Source: Sporofaciens musculi (GTDB lineage: Bacteria > Bacillota > Clostridia > Lachnospirales > Lachnospiraceae). Taken from it: 64,000 bases of DNA. Shown here piece after piece: positions 1 through 8,682 of the stretch. The stretch lies in contig NZ_WUQX01000001.1 of the NCBI RefSeq assembly GCF_009830285.1, positions 3,286,501 to 3,350,500 of the forward strand, written 5' to 3'. The position numbers were made by a program, and so were the translations under genes. Each line of letters opens with the position of its first letter. Position 1 is the first letter of the stretch. The notes below the pieces were generated by a model. That model was not told the origin of the DNA and did not search any database. It was given only the letters and a program-made list of their open reading frames with translations.

Positions 1-1169
1 TATACCTCTACTCCATTAGCAGTAGAATTAGATGCCGAATTCATATGTAAGCTGACGAATATATCTGCCCCCCAGGCTTTTGCCTTATTTGCCCGTTCTT
101 GCAAACCTACATATACATCCGTACTTCTGGTCATATATACAGTCACGCCATTATATTCTTCTAATTCCTTTTTACATGCCAAAGCAATGCTAAGGTTAAG
201 ATTTTTCTCAACCAATCCGTTCGCTGAAGCTCCTGCGTCTGATCCGCCATGTCCTGGATCCAAAACTACAACTACATTTTCTGCTGCCTTCGCTGTTGCC
301 GCTGGCATGAGAAAATTTGCAATAGATGATAACACAGAATCTTTTGCCTGTGATACTTTTTTACTGGATTTTTTTGAAGAATTTTGCTCAGTTTCAACAA
401 TCTCGACGGTTTCTTCGATTGCTTCTTCAATATCACTTTCCGCATTTCCAACCGCATCTAAATCAACCGTAACTACCGATGCATCCAATTCCTCAGTACT
501 AATACCTGCTTCTTCTGCAACTACCGCTTGACTTCCCGTATAATCTTCATTTACACCAAACAACGCCTCTATTCCAATTTCCGGCAATTCGATTGATGCT
601 TCCACCCCATCCTGTACGTATGTAAAATAAGCCAATCGGTATATTCCTGCATCTTTCTCCTCAAACACACGTTTGAATAAATACACTTCATTTTCTTTTA
701 CATCCAAGCCAAGTTCTATGGTGCTTCCATCATCTTTCTCACATATCACCTTGGCATCCGAAACATTTTCCGTCCCGTCACCATAGGAAAGGACAATCTG
801 CTGTTCTCCTGGCGCTTCAATATAAGGCTCTACTACTCCTACATAATTAACAAGCCCCTGACTTGCTACAACAGAATCTCCCTGCTCTCCTTCTGGAACT
901 TCTTGTCCATCATTCTGCTCAAGACTCTCCGTATTCTCATCGGGACCATCTTCATCCTGCGTGGGATATTCTGGAACATCCTCATCTATATCCTGATTGT
1001 CCTCAAATCCCGTTCCGTCCATCTCTGTACTGTTTTCAACATCAGAAACATTGTCCAAAGTACTCTCTGCTGTTGCGTCTTCCGCTACAACATTGCCTGG
1101 AACCATTGTAGTCCCTAACAAAATTGCTGCCAGAAAACCCGCTACTTTTCCCCTTATTCTCTTTCTCAT
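1..1169 (-). CDS. Secreted N-acetylmuramoyl-L-alanine amidase (Amidase_3), 3' end outside window
   Basis: This enzyme would cut the bond between muramic acid and L-alanine in peptidoglycan outside the cell. The gene starts at the ATG at 1169 after a GGAGGA ribosome site and stays open to the window edge, giving about 389 visible residues and no stop. A signal peptide (MRKRIRGK, then a hydrophobic run) covers roughly residues 1-28. An acidic, low-complexity stretch and an uncharacterised beta-rich region follow. The Amidase_3 fold begins near residue 295 with VVVVLDPGHGGSDAGA. The expected zinc ligands are visible: His in DPGHGG, Glu in GLVEKNLNL and His in FVSLHMNSA. The catalytic domain is therefore intact as far as it can be read. 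It lies downstream of a surface-glycan gene set on the same strand, which fits a cell-wall role. Confidence 0.9.
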   Translation of the reverse strand, partial: MRKRIRGKVAGFLAAILLGTTMVPGNVVAEDATAESTLDNVSDVENSTEMDGTGFEDNQDIDEDVPEYPTQDEDGPDENTESLEQNDGQEVPEGEQGDSVVASQGLVNYVGVVEPYIEAPGEQQIVLSYGDGTENVSDAKVICEKDDGSTIELGLDVKENEVYLFKRVFEEKDAGIYRLAYFTYVQDGVEASIELPEIGIEALFGVNEDYTGSQAVVAEEAGISTEELDASVVTVDLDAVGNAESDIEEAIEETVEIVETEQNSSKKSSKKVSQAKDSVLSSIANFLMPAATAKAAENVVVVLDPGHGGSDAGASANGLVEKNLNLSIALACKKELEEYNGVTVYMTRSTDVYVGLQERANKAKAWGADIFVSLHMNSASNSTANGVEV

Positions 1170-1300
1170 GGTTTGCTCCTCCTTGAATAAATCATCTTCT
1201 GGAAACAAGTTCTCACCGACAACTTTCATTATATATCAAAGCAGGTAATATTTCAAGTCTCAGAAAATATTACCTTTCTCACATTACTTCTCCCGCCATT

Positions 1301-1633
1301 TTATTTCTCATGCTTATACAAAGCCAATTCCTGCGCCAACTCTTTTATTCTTATTGACATTCTCGAAACAGCTACCGTTAATACAAATATAATTCCTAAA
1401 GAAAAACAAAATCCCCAGAAAAAAAGCATATTGATCGGGCTGTATATTCCCATAATAATTGAGATTTTCTCTATTAATTTAGGAAAAATATCTAAAATTA
1501 AGATACATACTCCAACCACGATCCACGCTAATGCATAACGCAATTCTAACGCTTTTTTCTTAACCATATTGATTATTACCAACAAAGCAACTATAATAAT
1601 TACTGCAATTATAACCTGGGTTTTTAAACTCAT
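1301..1633 (-). CDS. DUF2304 family small membrane protein
   Basis: This is a 110-residue protein with three hydrophobic segments (about residues 5-23, 33-50 and 68-90) and a short charged tail ending KELAQELALYKHEK. That size and layout match DUF2304, a family often encoded next to GT2 glycosyltransferases and thought to help in polyprenyl-sugar based surface glycosylation. The ATG at 1633 follows AGGAGGTAGAATATAGT, a strong ribosome site. It lies 8 bases after the stop of a GT2 gene, so the two are probably translated from one mRNA. The molecular role of DUF2304 is not known to me. Confidence 0.75.
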   Translation of the reverse strand: MSLKTQVIIAVIIIVALLVIINMVKKKALELRYALAWIVVGVCILILDIFPKLIEKISIIMGIYSPINMLFFWGFCFSLGIIFVLTVAVSRMSIRIKELAQELALYKHEK

Positions 1634-1641
1634 ACTATATT

Positions 1642-2327
1642 CTACCTCCTAAGCCATTCAATTAAAATTGCCAAAGTAACCTTTATCATATAATAAACAG
1701 ACTTCTTTAAAGATATAGAAGAAACGCCACCCAATCTCTCACGCATAACAACCGGAATCTCTGCAACCCTTTTTCCTCCTCTTAATACAGACACAACACT
1801 TTCTGGTTCCGGATAATCTTTAGGATATTCATATGCAAACATACCCATAATTTCACGATTCACAATTCTCAAACCTGATGTCGGATCGGTAATTTTAACC
1901 CCTGTTAATAATTTAATCAGAATTGTAAAATATTTAATTCCAATCCTGCGTGCTCCTGAAGATTGAAATCCTTCTTTTTCAATAAATCTTGATCCTATCA
2001 CCATATCAACTGAATTATTCTGCAGATATTCTGCCATTTTAATCAAAAATTCTGGATTGTGCTGCCCATCTCCGTCAACTTGAACAGCCAAATCATATCC
2101 CATCCGATAGCCATATCGATAACCTGTTTGAACTGCTCCCCCTATTCCCAGATTAACAGGAAGATTAATAATATTATAACCATTTTCCTCACAAATCTTC
2201 TGAGTATCATCTTTCGAGCAATCATTAACAACCACATAGTCAAATCCTTGTGCTTTATTTTTTATTTCACTGTATTTTTTATACTCTCGCTTTCATTATA
2301 TGCCGGTATAATTACTAATTTTTTCAT
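1642..2327 (-). pseudogene. GT2 (DPM1-like) glycosyltransferase, broken by one frameshift
   Basis: The gene begins at an ATG at 2327 with a normal GT2 N terminus (MKKLVIIPAYNESESIKNTV) and then meets a TAA at 2264-2262. The adjacent frame continues as EIKNKAQGFDYVVVNDCSKD and runs to 1642, with the sugar-nucleotide motif VQVDGDGQHNPE and later DPTSGLRIVN. Restoring one base near 2270 gives one 228-residue reading frame, the usual length for dolichyl-phosphate-mannose-synthase-like enzymes. Such enzymes move a sugar from a nucleotide to a polyprenyl phosphate at the inner membrane face. The neighbours DUF2304, DUF2142 and GtrA fit that pathway. It may be a true pseudogene or a sequence error. 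An internal GTG at 2235 could start only a fragment lacking the first Rossmann strand. Confidence 0.8.
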
Positions 2328-2386
2328 TGCTATATCTTCACTTCTCCTTAAATAATAAAATCTTCCTAATGACTGTTATAACTAAA

Positions 2387-4303
2387 TTAAACACAATATT
2401 CTGCAAATATCTTAATCACAGATACAGATAGAACAAAAAAACTACTTAAAACGGCTATTGAATTTAACTGTTCTTTTGAGAAATCACACTTAATCTTATT
2501 TGTCTGAAATAAAAGTAGCAAAGGTAAAACTAATGGTGCAAAGTACCTTCCCTGTACCCCATCTATACTAAGTTTTCCAACAGGTGTAAATGTTATATAT
2601 AATGCTGTAAGAACTAACGCCCATGAAGCAAAAATTGTAAGTGCCAAAAAAAACTTCTCCTTTTTTTGGATATATACATTCTCATCCTCTCCATCAATTA
2701 TAGCCATTACAAACAAATAAACTATCAAACCCACGGTCCAAATTGGACTCAAAGTTCCACAATATGCAAGACTTGTTGTCGTTCCCACAAAATATATAAA
2801 AAACTTCTCCGCTACATGTGAAATCATTATCTTAATATATAATAACATATTATTAAAAATAAATAATACCTGCCCAGTAGTGTCTACATCTGGAATTTCC
2901 CATTGATCAATCCCTTGGAAGTTCCAAGCAATAATGTTAAAAGTGCAACAATTCCTACAATTATAAAAACACCCAGCTTACTGAGAACAGCTTCTTTTTT
3001 ATTTTTAAACTTATTACAAGGTACAGACAATATCAACAAACAAAACGGCGCATAGGTAATCTTACACATTGTCATCATAGAAATACATAATGCAAATAGA
3101 ACTACTTTTTTATAATTTAACTTTTTTTCATCCATAAAAAGCATGTCAGTATATATTGTAATAGTCAACAATGAAAACGATAATGTTGATGGGTCAGCTG
3201 AATACGCGGCGGCTGAATAGAGCGACACAGGAAGCAATGCTATTAAAAACATAATCCTTTTACCTACCTTAGCGTATTTAATCGCTATATAGCAAACAAG
3301 CACATATCCTAAAAGGCTGAATATTCTTCCCATATAAAAAGAACAAATAAATGACACTCCCAAAAGTCGTGCAATCAATATTCCTAAAGCTGAAAATGTA
3401 TACGGTATAAATGGGTACGTTATTGCGGTAGAATTATAATATGCTTTATGTGTATATTGATCTATTGCATAATTATTGAAATAATCAACAAATTCTGGAT
3501 AAGTATTATGTGTAACACTCTTCGTTCCGGAAAACTAAAAAAATCTTCAATATTTTCTATCCATGAAATTTCTTTTTCTTCTGAAAAAATACCAAAATCA
3601 AAATTAGCCAGTTCGTATGCACGTATAAAATGCTGTAATTCATCATATGCATAATACGTAGGTGTCATAATTGACATATTTACACCAATCGTCACCGATA
3701 ATACTAAAAATGCAATATGCAAATTTTGCAACACAAACCCTCGAAACAAAACAAGAAAAACAATTGCACTTCCAATTGAAAAAAACAAGAAAAATCTTAG
3801 CCAATTAAATGTAATAGTATTGTCTACAACAATCCGATTAAATTTAAATACATTAGAACCGTCATCAGATGTAATATTAAAATTTAACTGTTTACTTGGA
3901 TAGTCTACTTTCAAAACTGATACTTTTTTTATCCTATAGTTTAGATCATACTCCTTCTTTGTTCCACTCATACTTATATGAATTGGCGCTGAATCTTTAT
4001 CGGTCTCTATACTCAAATAATTTATATATTCGACTACACCATCTATAGAAAACGCTGGATTTCCCCTATTATTGTAAACATATTTTTTTTTATCATATAC
4101 CAAATCCTGCAATTTTAATTCTTCTAAACTTATCTCATGTTTACCTCTCTGTTCATTGGGCAAAGTTAAAATCCTAAAATTAAAACCTATTAACTCTATA
4201 ATACTACTGCCGATGAATAACGCTATTAACATAAATAAATATAATTTTCTTTTATTTATATTCTTTTCTTTTATTTTTCTTTTATCTTTTCTATTAACTT
4301 CAT
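2387..4303 (-). pseudogene. DUF2142 multi-pass membrane protein, broken by two or three frameshifts
   Basis: Three frame pieces (about 4337-3462, 3517-2884 and 2901-2387) read as consecutive parts of one DUF2142-like protein. Hallmarks are YDELQHFIRAYE in the first, AAAYSADPSTLSFSLL in the second and GVQGRYFAPLVLP in the third. The first piece ends FPERRVLHII, while the next frame gives VTHNTYPEFVDYF from the same DNA, so about one base is missing near 3517. The second piece ends INGKFQM, while the alternative frame continues EIPDVDTTGQVLFIF, placing another loss near 2901 (GGG where GGGG is needed). The best start is the ATG at 4303 behind GGGGAGGAG, which needs a third missing base in an A run near 4272. 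A GTG at 4337 avoids this but lacks a ribosome site. The restored protein would be about 639 residues with many membrane helices, possibly a GT-C-like glycan enzyme. That role is inference. Confidence 0.7.
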
Positions 4304-4358
4304 TAGTCCCACTCTCCTCCCCATTTATCCAAAGCACCCTACACTAAATATCAAACTA

Positions 4359-4805
4359 TTAATTCTTTTTAAAAATAAAAAATTTGCTTAAAATATAATT
4401 TACCAAAACTGCGACAAAGGCAAGAAGGATTTTAGCCAGCAAAATGCCATCTAAATAAAACACATGAATCATATTAATTTTCAAAAAATGTACTGCTATC
4501 CAAAGCCCTATTTCTTCCACAACTACAAAAGTACCTATCCTAGCAGATACAAAAGATACTGCTTCTTTTATCACCAACTCCCACTTCCAAATTTCGCTTT
4601 GAAAAACAAATTTTTTGTTTGTAACAAATGCAAACATCGTAGCAAAAACAAATGAAAGTATATTAGATATTAGATAATAGTCTTGTCCCAATAACCAATC
4701 AAACACCAAGTATGTTCCAAAATTAACAACAGTAGTCAATACGCCAAACACTAAGTATAATTCAGTTTCTCTATTTATAAACTTATCCAATTTTTCTTCC
4801 CTCAT
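4359..4805 (-). CDS. GtrA family membrane protein
   Basis: This 148-residue protein has four predicted membrane helices and the GtrA pattern near its start (YLVFGVLTTVVNFGTYLVFDWLL), ending in a lysine-rich tail FFIFKKN. GtrA proteins are thought to help flip polyprenyl-linked sugars, or otherwise support glycosylation of wall polymers. It sits between the CotH gene and the DUF2142 gene on the same strand. The reading frame is intact, unlike its two downstream neighbours. The ribosome site is weak, with GGA about 17 bases before the ATG. Confidence 0.82.
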   Translation of the reverse strand: MREEKLDKFINRETELYLVFGVLTTVVNFGTYLVFDWLLGQDYYLISNILSFVFATMFAFVTNKKFVFQSEIWKWELVIKEAVSFVSARIGTFVVVEEIGLWIAVHFLKINMIHVFYLDGILLAKILLAFVAVLVNYILSKFFIFKKN

Positions 4806-4861
4806 AATATATTTTTTATATTCCTACCATTAAAAATCCCATTACAAATTAGCACATAAGC

Positions 4862-7135
4862 CTAATCGTCCATACAAAAAACCCACACATTACTATTATC
4901 ATATCTCTTATATATTTCATCCGTACTCATACGTGGAACAGTAAGACAAAATAAATTCTCTACCTCGTTACTCAAAAGCAAGTTTTCATTTTCATTTAGA
5001 CTGAAATTGCAAATGTAGTCACCCAAAGAGTTATGATTTTTACTCCCGTATATTATAATAGATTCACCTGGCATTAATACAACACTTGGAAGTTGATATT
5101 TCATTAAATTTTTCTCATTATCCGAGATATAATATTTATCCAAATTAGCGGTGCTATTCCCCACATTACTAATCTTTAACCAATCCGAATATCCTCTTGC
5201 TGACAACTCACTAATAATTACTTGAGGAGCATCATTTATTTTTGCAACAGCTTCAACATTTATTTCCCCCTCATTTATCATCTCATCTGTAATCATTATA
5301 GATTCATTATATATTTTCTTCCCATTAATAATCCAATATTGAAATGTATAGCCCGGATAAGCCTGCTGATTTAGCGTAAGTGCAACTCCATTATAATAAT
5401 GATTATCATATTTATCATTCTCAAAAATGCACATATTATTCCATGATACAGTAATACCTGCTGACGTTTTTAAACTTAACATATATTTATCGTTTAATCC
5501 AAAATAATTAACTAAAGAACTCTCTATTTCACTTGGACGCCTTTTCGCAGCTTCTATCATTTGTTCCACATAATATTCAGCATTTTTAACAAACTCACCA
5601 TCATAATATATACTTCTGATATCAGCAATTTTTTTATTTTCTTCACGAATAATTTTTATAACGCTTTCTGTCGAAAACGAAGTATTTAACAGATCACATA
5701 AATAAGTTATAAACTTATCCCGATAGTACACTGAATCCATCACATTATAAAAGTTTGACCCTGTAGCACGATACATCTTCTCCATTAGAGCCACAAATGT
5801 ATCCCCTTTAGATCCTTCAAAAAACTCCTGAGATAGGGTTGTATTAAATACCATATCTGTATCAAAAATTAAGAATCTATATCTTCCATCACTATATTGA
5901 TTATTTTCATAATTCTCCCCTATATACCGCCACATTTCAAAATTATTATCTGGCCAATCTGTATTATTACATAATACATTTATTGCATAATATAACAAAT
6001 AATTATCCATATCGACATATCGTTCTAATACCTGACGGTTAATAGGATCATTTAAATCTGAATCAAAATATCCACTTATTCCTGTTCTGGTAAATACTCC
6101 TTCTTCACTACCTTTATGTTTTTCAATACAATCAGAATTTTCTAAGCCAAAACGTTTTGCCAGATATGAATTTGAATAATTTTGCTGCATATCAAATATA
6201 CCATAATATTCTCCATTCAAATATACGATACATCGTTTGCTAGCTGTACAGCTGTCCGAACCACTTAATTGTGCAAGTCTACTAACAACAGAAGAACGTA
6301 TATTTCCAAATTCCATATCCTGGCTTCCTGCTCTCAATCGAATACTATTATACTCATTTACAAATGAGTATGAAGCAAATTGGAATTCTTCATTCGTAAT
6401 ATTATATTTAAATTTATCAAAATCTTTATCATAAATACTATTGGCATATAATTTTAAAGATTTAACATCATACGCTGCTGATGTTCCTCCTGATATACCA
6501 AGTCCTATATTTTGCTCTGCAGCCAAACTCCCGTTTGAATCAAATATGGCTAAATGCGCATTCCGAATCCATTCGTCTCCTCTATTGCTATAATTTCCAC
6601 CAACCATCCCGTTTCCATCAAACTGTTTCATACCTTCATCAAAGGTCCTTCCCTGCACCAAAATACCCTTCTCATAATCATACAAGTTTTCACTGTCACT
6701 CGTAATGCTCACAATATCTATATCTAATTCATTACTTACATCATCACACACCACAAACGTCTTTTCATAGATCTCACTATACTCTCCCTCATAATAAACA
6801 ACCGCTTTCAAAGGATATACCATAAGGTCCTTCTTCTTATCTAAATGTATAGACCCCGTATACCTCATGTCCTCAACAGTAGGATCATTCCCATCCAATG
6901 TATAAAAAATACTGGCAGACGCCGGCACCTCCACATTTTTCGTCAGCGAAACTGTAACCGTCTCATCATAAAAACCACTTTCCTCACTAAAGGTAATCAT
7001 ATCTCCTTCCACATGAGCCTGAACTGTCTCCATGGACTGATAATCTTCCCTATAATAATACCCAATGCAAATTGAAAAGGCCACCATAATCACGGCCAGA
7101 TACATCACTGTATTCCTACGTTTCTTAGACACCAT
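4862..7135 (-). CDS. CotH-family kinase-like surface protein with chitobiase-C and lamin-tail domains
   Basis: This is a 757-residue protein. The N terminus MVSKKRRNTVMYLAVIMVAF is a membrane anchor or uncleaved signal, so most of the protein should lie outside the cell. A chitobiase C-terminal-like module (FYTLDGNDPT) sits near residues 40-105. The CotH domain covers about 190-530, with RLRAGSQDMEFGNIRSSVVS, YLNGEYYGIFDMQQNY and the acidic FLIFDTDMVF. A lamin-tail-like domain (VIISELSARGYSDWLKISN) follows near 625-750. Bacillus CotH is an atypical spore-coat protein kinase, but clostridial surface homologues are largely uncharacterised. The ATG at 7135 is 2 bases after the DUF4956 stop. A longer start at 7171 is less likely because it would overlap the upstream gene. 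The DUF4956 and VTC genes lie directly upstream, so a joint role is likely. Confidence 0.85.
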   Translation of the reverse strand: MVSKKRRNTVMYLAVIMVAFSICIGYYYREDYQSMETVQAHVEGDMITFSEESGFYDETVTVSLTKNVEVPASASIFYTLDGNDPTVEDMRYTGSIHLDKKKDLMVYPLKAVVYYEGEYSEIYEKTFVVCDDVSNELDIDIVSITSDSENLYDYEKGILVQGRTFDEGMKQFDGNGMVGGNYSNRGDEWIRNAHLAIFDSNGSLAAEQNIGLGISGGTSAAYDVKSLKLYANSIYDKDFDKFKYNITNEEFQFASYSFVNEYNSIRLRAGSQDMEFGNIRSSVVSRLAQLSGSDSCTASKRCIVYLNGEYYGIFDMQQNYSNSYLAKRFGLENSDCIEKHKGSEEGVFTRTGISGYFDSDLNDPINRQVLERYVDMDNYLLYYAINVLCNNTDWPDNNFEMWRYIGENYENNQYSDGRYRFLIFDTDMVFNTTLSQEFFEGSKGDTFVALMEKMYRATGSNFYNVMDSVYYRDKFITYLCDLLNTSFSTESVIKIIREENKKIADIRSIYYDGEFVKNAEYYVEQMIEAAKRRPSEIESSLVNYFGLNDKYMLSLKTSAGITVSWNNMCIFENDKYDNHYYNGVALTLNQQAYPGYTFQYWIINGKKIYNESIMITDEMINEGEINVEAVAKINDAPQVIISELSARGYSDWLKISNVGNSTANLDKYYISDNEKNLMKYQLPSVVLMPGESIIIYGSKNHNSLGDYICNFSLNENENLLLSNEVENLFCLTVPRMSTDEIYKRYDNSNVWVFCMDD

Positions 7136-7137
7136 CT

Positions 7138-7812
7138 TTATCCTACGTTCTCCCCTGTCTCCACTACCCAATTTACTGCCTTGACACCTTCCACGGCAAA
7201 AATTTCATCCAGCTCTTTCAGCTTTAACTGTCCCCGCACCCTCAACTCAAAAATCATCTCCTGGTGGTACTCATCCTTATTCGTCGAGCGCAGCTTGACG
7301 TGGGAACTCACTTCCCTTATCTCTCTCATCAATCCAGCGACATCAATCTGTTCTTCTCCGCCTCGTATGATCATTAGATATTTATTCCTTCCCCCAGGAA
7401 TAAAACTGACGCCTGCGATTACGATTCCAATAAAAAGTGTTGTCACCAAAGCCAGTTTAAAATTCTGAGAACCAACGCTCAAGCCCTCTGCTATGGACCA
7501 GAAAATAAATACCGTATCCCTGCTGTCCTTGACTGCCGTACGGAAACGCACGATAGACAGAGCGCCCACCATACCCAAGGAAATCACAATATTACTGCTG
7601 ATCATCAGCATAATAACCACACAAATCAACAAGATAACCACAAGCGAAGCATTGAATCTGGCATTATACGCCACACCCCTGTACGTAAAAAAATACGTCA
7701 GATAAATAAACGCGCCGATCACCAGCCCGCCAAGCATAATAATAATCGTAGTTTTTATACCCAGATTCGCACTGTTCGTATAAAAATAATTAAAAATCTC
7801 ATCTTTCCCCAT
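7138..7812 (-). CDS. DUF4956 membrane protein
   Basis: This 224-residue protein has about four to five hydrophobic segments in its first 140 residues, including a central SLGMVGALSIVRFRTAVKD stretch. A soluble alpha/beta C-terminal domain (about residues 150-224) follows and looks like a small regulatory fold. The GALSIVRFRT region is typical of DUF4956. In many genomes this family is encoded beside VTC-domain proteins and CotH proteins, as here. The gene starts 26 bases after the VTC stop and ends 2 bases before the CotH start, so the three genes appear to be one transcription unit. Its molecular function is unknown. A membrane partner of the polyphosphate polymerase is a reasonable inference. 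Confidence 0.85.
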   Translation of the reverse strand: MGKDEIFNYFYTNSANLGIKTTIIIMLGGLVIGAFIYLTYFFTYRGVAYNARFNASLVVILLICVVIMLMISSNIVISLGMVGALSIVRFRTAVKDSRDTVFIFWSIAEGLSVGSQNFKLALVTTLFIGIVIAGVSFIPGGRNKYLMIIRGGEEQIDVAGLMREIREVSSHVKLRSTNKDEYHQEMIFELRVRGQLKLKELDEIFAVEGVKAVNWVVETGENVG

Positions 7813-7838
7813 AACAATCCCTTTTCCTCTTACGTTCC

Positions 7839-8549
7839 TTAAAATTCAAAATCACAAAAAACTTTTCTTCCCATGCAATACTTGCTTACTGAACACTGTA
7901 ATAAATGATACTGCCTTAGTATATCTGAGATAAACCTTACCAGTTTTTGATTATATTTCACCTCCAAAACAGCTTCTTCCTTCATAAGAATCGTATATAA
8001 CGGCTTCTCACTGAATAAGTCCAGATTACTTTCTGAACTCCTCACATTCATATCTATGGTAATACGCGTATCATACGCCGGATAGGTGTAGGCAATTCGA
8101 TCGTACTCTACCATCACAACCGGCCGGTAGCCTCCCATCACCATTGATGTATAAATTAATATGGCATCCTGAGATTCGTCAAAATATTTCGTCAATACCC
8201 CATAGTTGAGCTTCGTCAATTCCTGTGCATCTTCTCTGGATATCCATAGGCTGACCTTATGCTGCAAGTCGCCGTCCTTTGCCTTCATCTCAAGCTTACA
8301 TTTTTCCGAAGCCCCCGAATAAATCCTAAGCCGAATCTTCTTGCGCTTTTCCACTCCCGCCAGCTTCGTCTTGTAATCTATATTATTGACTGAATCAAAA
8401 TAAAGGCTTCTTACCATATACCCCCATGTCTCTGAGTGCCCGTCGCGCGCCAGTATTTCATCAAGTTTTCCCCTGATTGATAATGCATTCCGAAACGGCA
8501 GAATGTATTTCTTTTCATTCCGGAATACTGACAAAGCTGTATCTGCCAT
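7839..8549 (-). CDS. VTC-domain polyphosphate polymerase-like protein
   Basis: This 236-residue protein is a stand-alone VTC domain, the tunnel fold that in yeast Vtc4 makes polyphosphate from ATP. The charged residues expected to line the tunnel are all visible in order: FRNEKKYIL, then KIRLRIYSG, KLEMKAKDG, RITIDMNVR and EAVLEVKYNQ. There is no SPX or membrane domain, so the protein is likely cytoplasmic and may dock on the DUF4956 membrane protein encoded next. It heads the VTC-DUF4956-CotH set. The start at ATG 8549 is preceded by GAGGGACG, a usable ribosome site. Activity is inferred from the family and the intact charged motifs. Confidence 0.85.
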   Translation of the reverse strand: MADTALSVFRNEKKYILPFRNALSIRGKLDEILARDGHSETWGYMVRSLYFDSVNNIDYKTKLAGVEKRKKIRLRIYSGASEKCKLEMKAKDGDLQHKVSLWISREDAQELTKLNYGVLTKYFDESQDAILIYTSMVMGGYRPVVMVEYDRIAYTYPAYDTRITIDMNVRSSESNLDLFSEKPLYTILMKEEAVLEVKYNQKLVRFISDILRQYHLLQCSVSKYCMGRKVFCDFEF

Positions 8550-8682
8550 ATCTATCGTCCCTCGAATCTTACCATGAATTTCCTGTTAAACGTATCCATT
8601 ATACTATAAGCCTTCCATAATGTCTAACTTTGAATACAAAAAAATGGCATTTCTCTACAAAATCCCACATCTGCCAGCCCAG

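Noticed and set aside
2884..3378. Separate membrane protein in the DUF2142 region
   Set aside because: Its sequence continues without gap upstream (VTHNTYPEF...) and downstream (EIPDVDTTGQ...) in shifted frames, so it is one broken gene.
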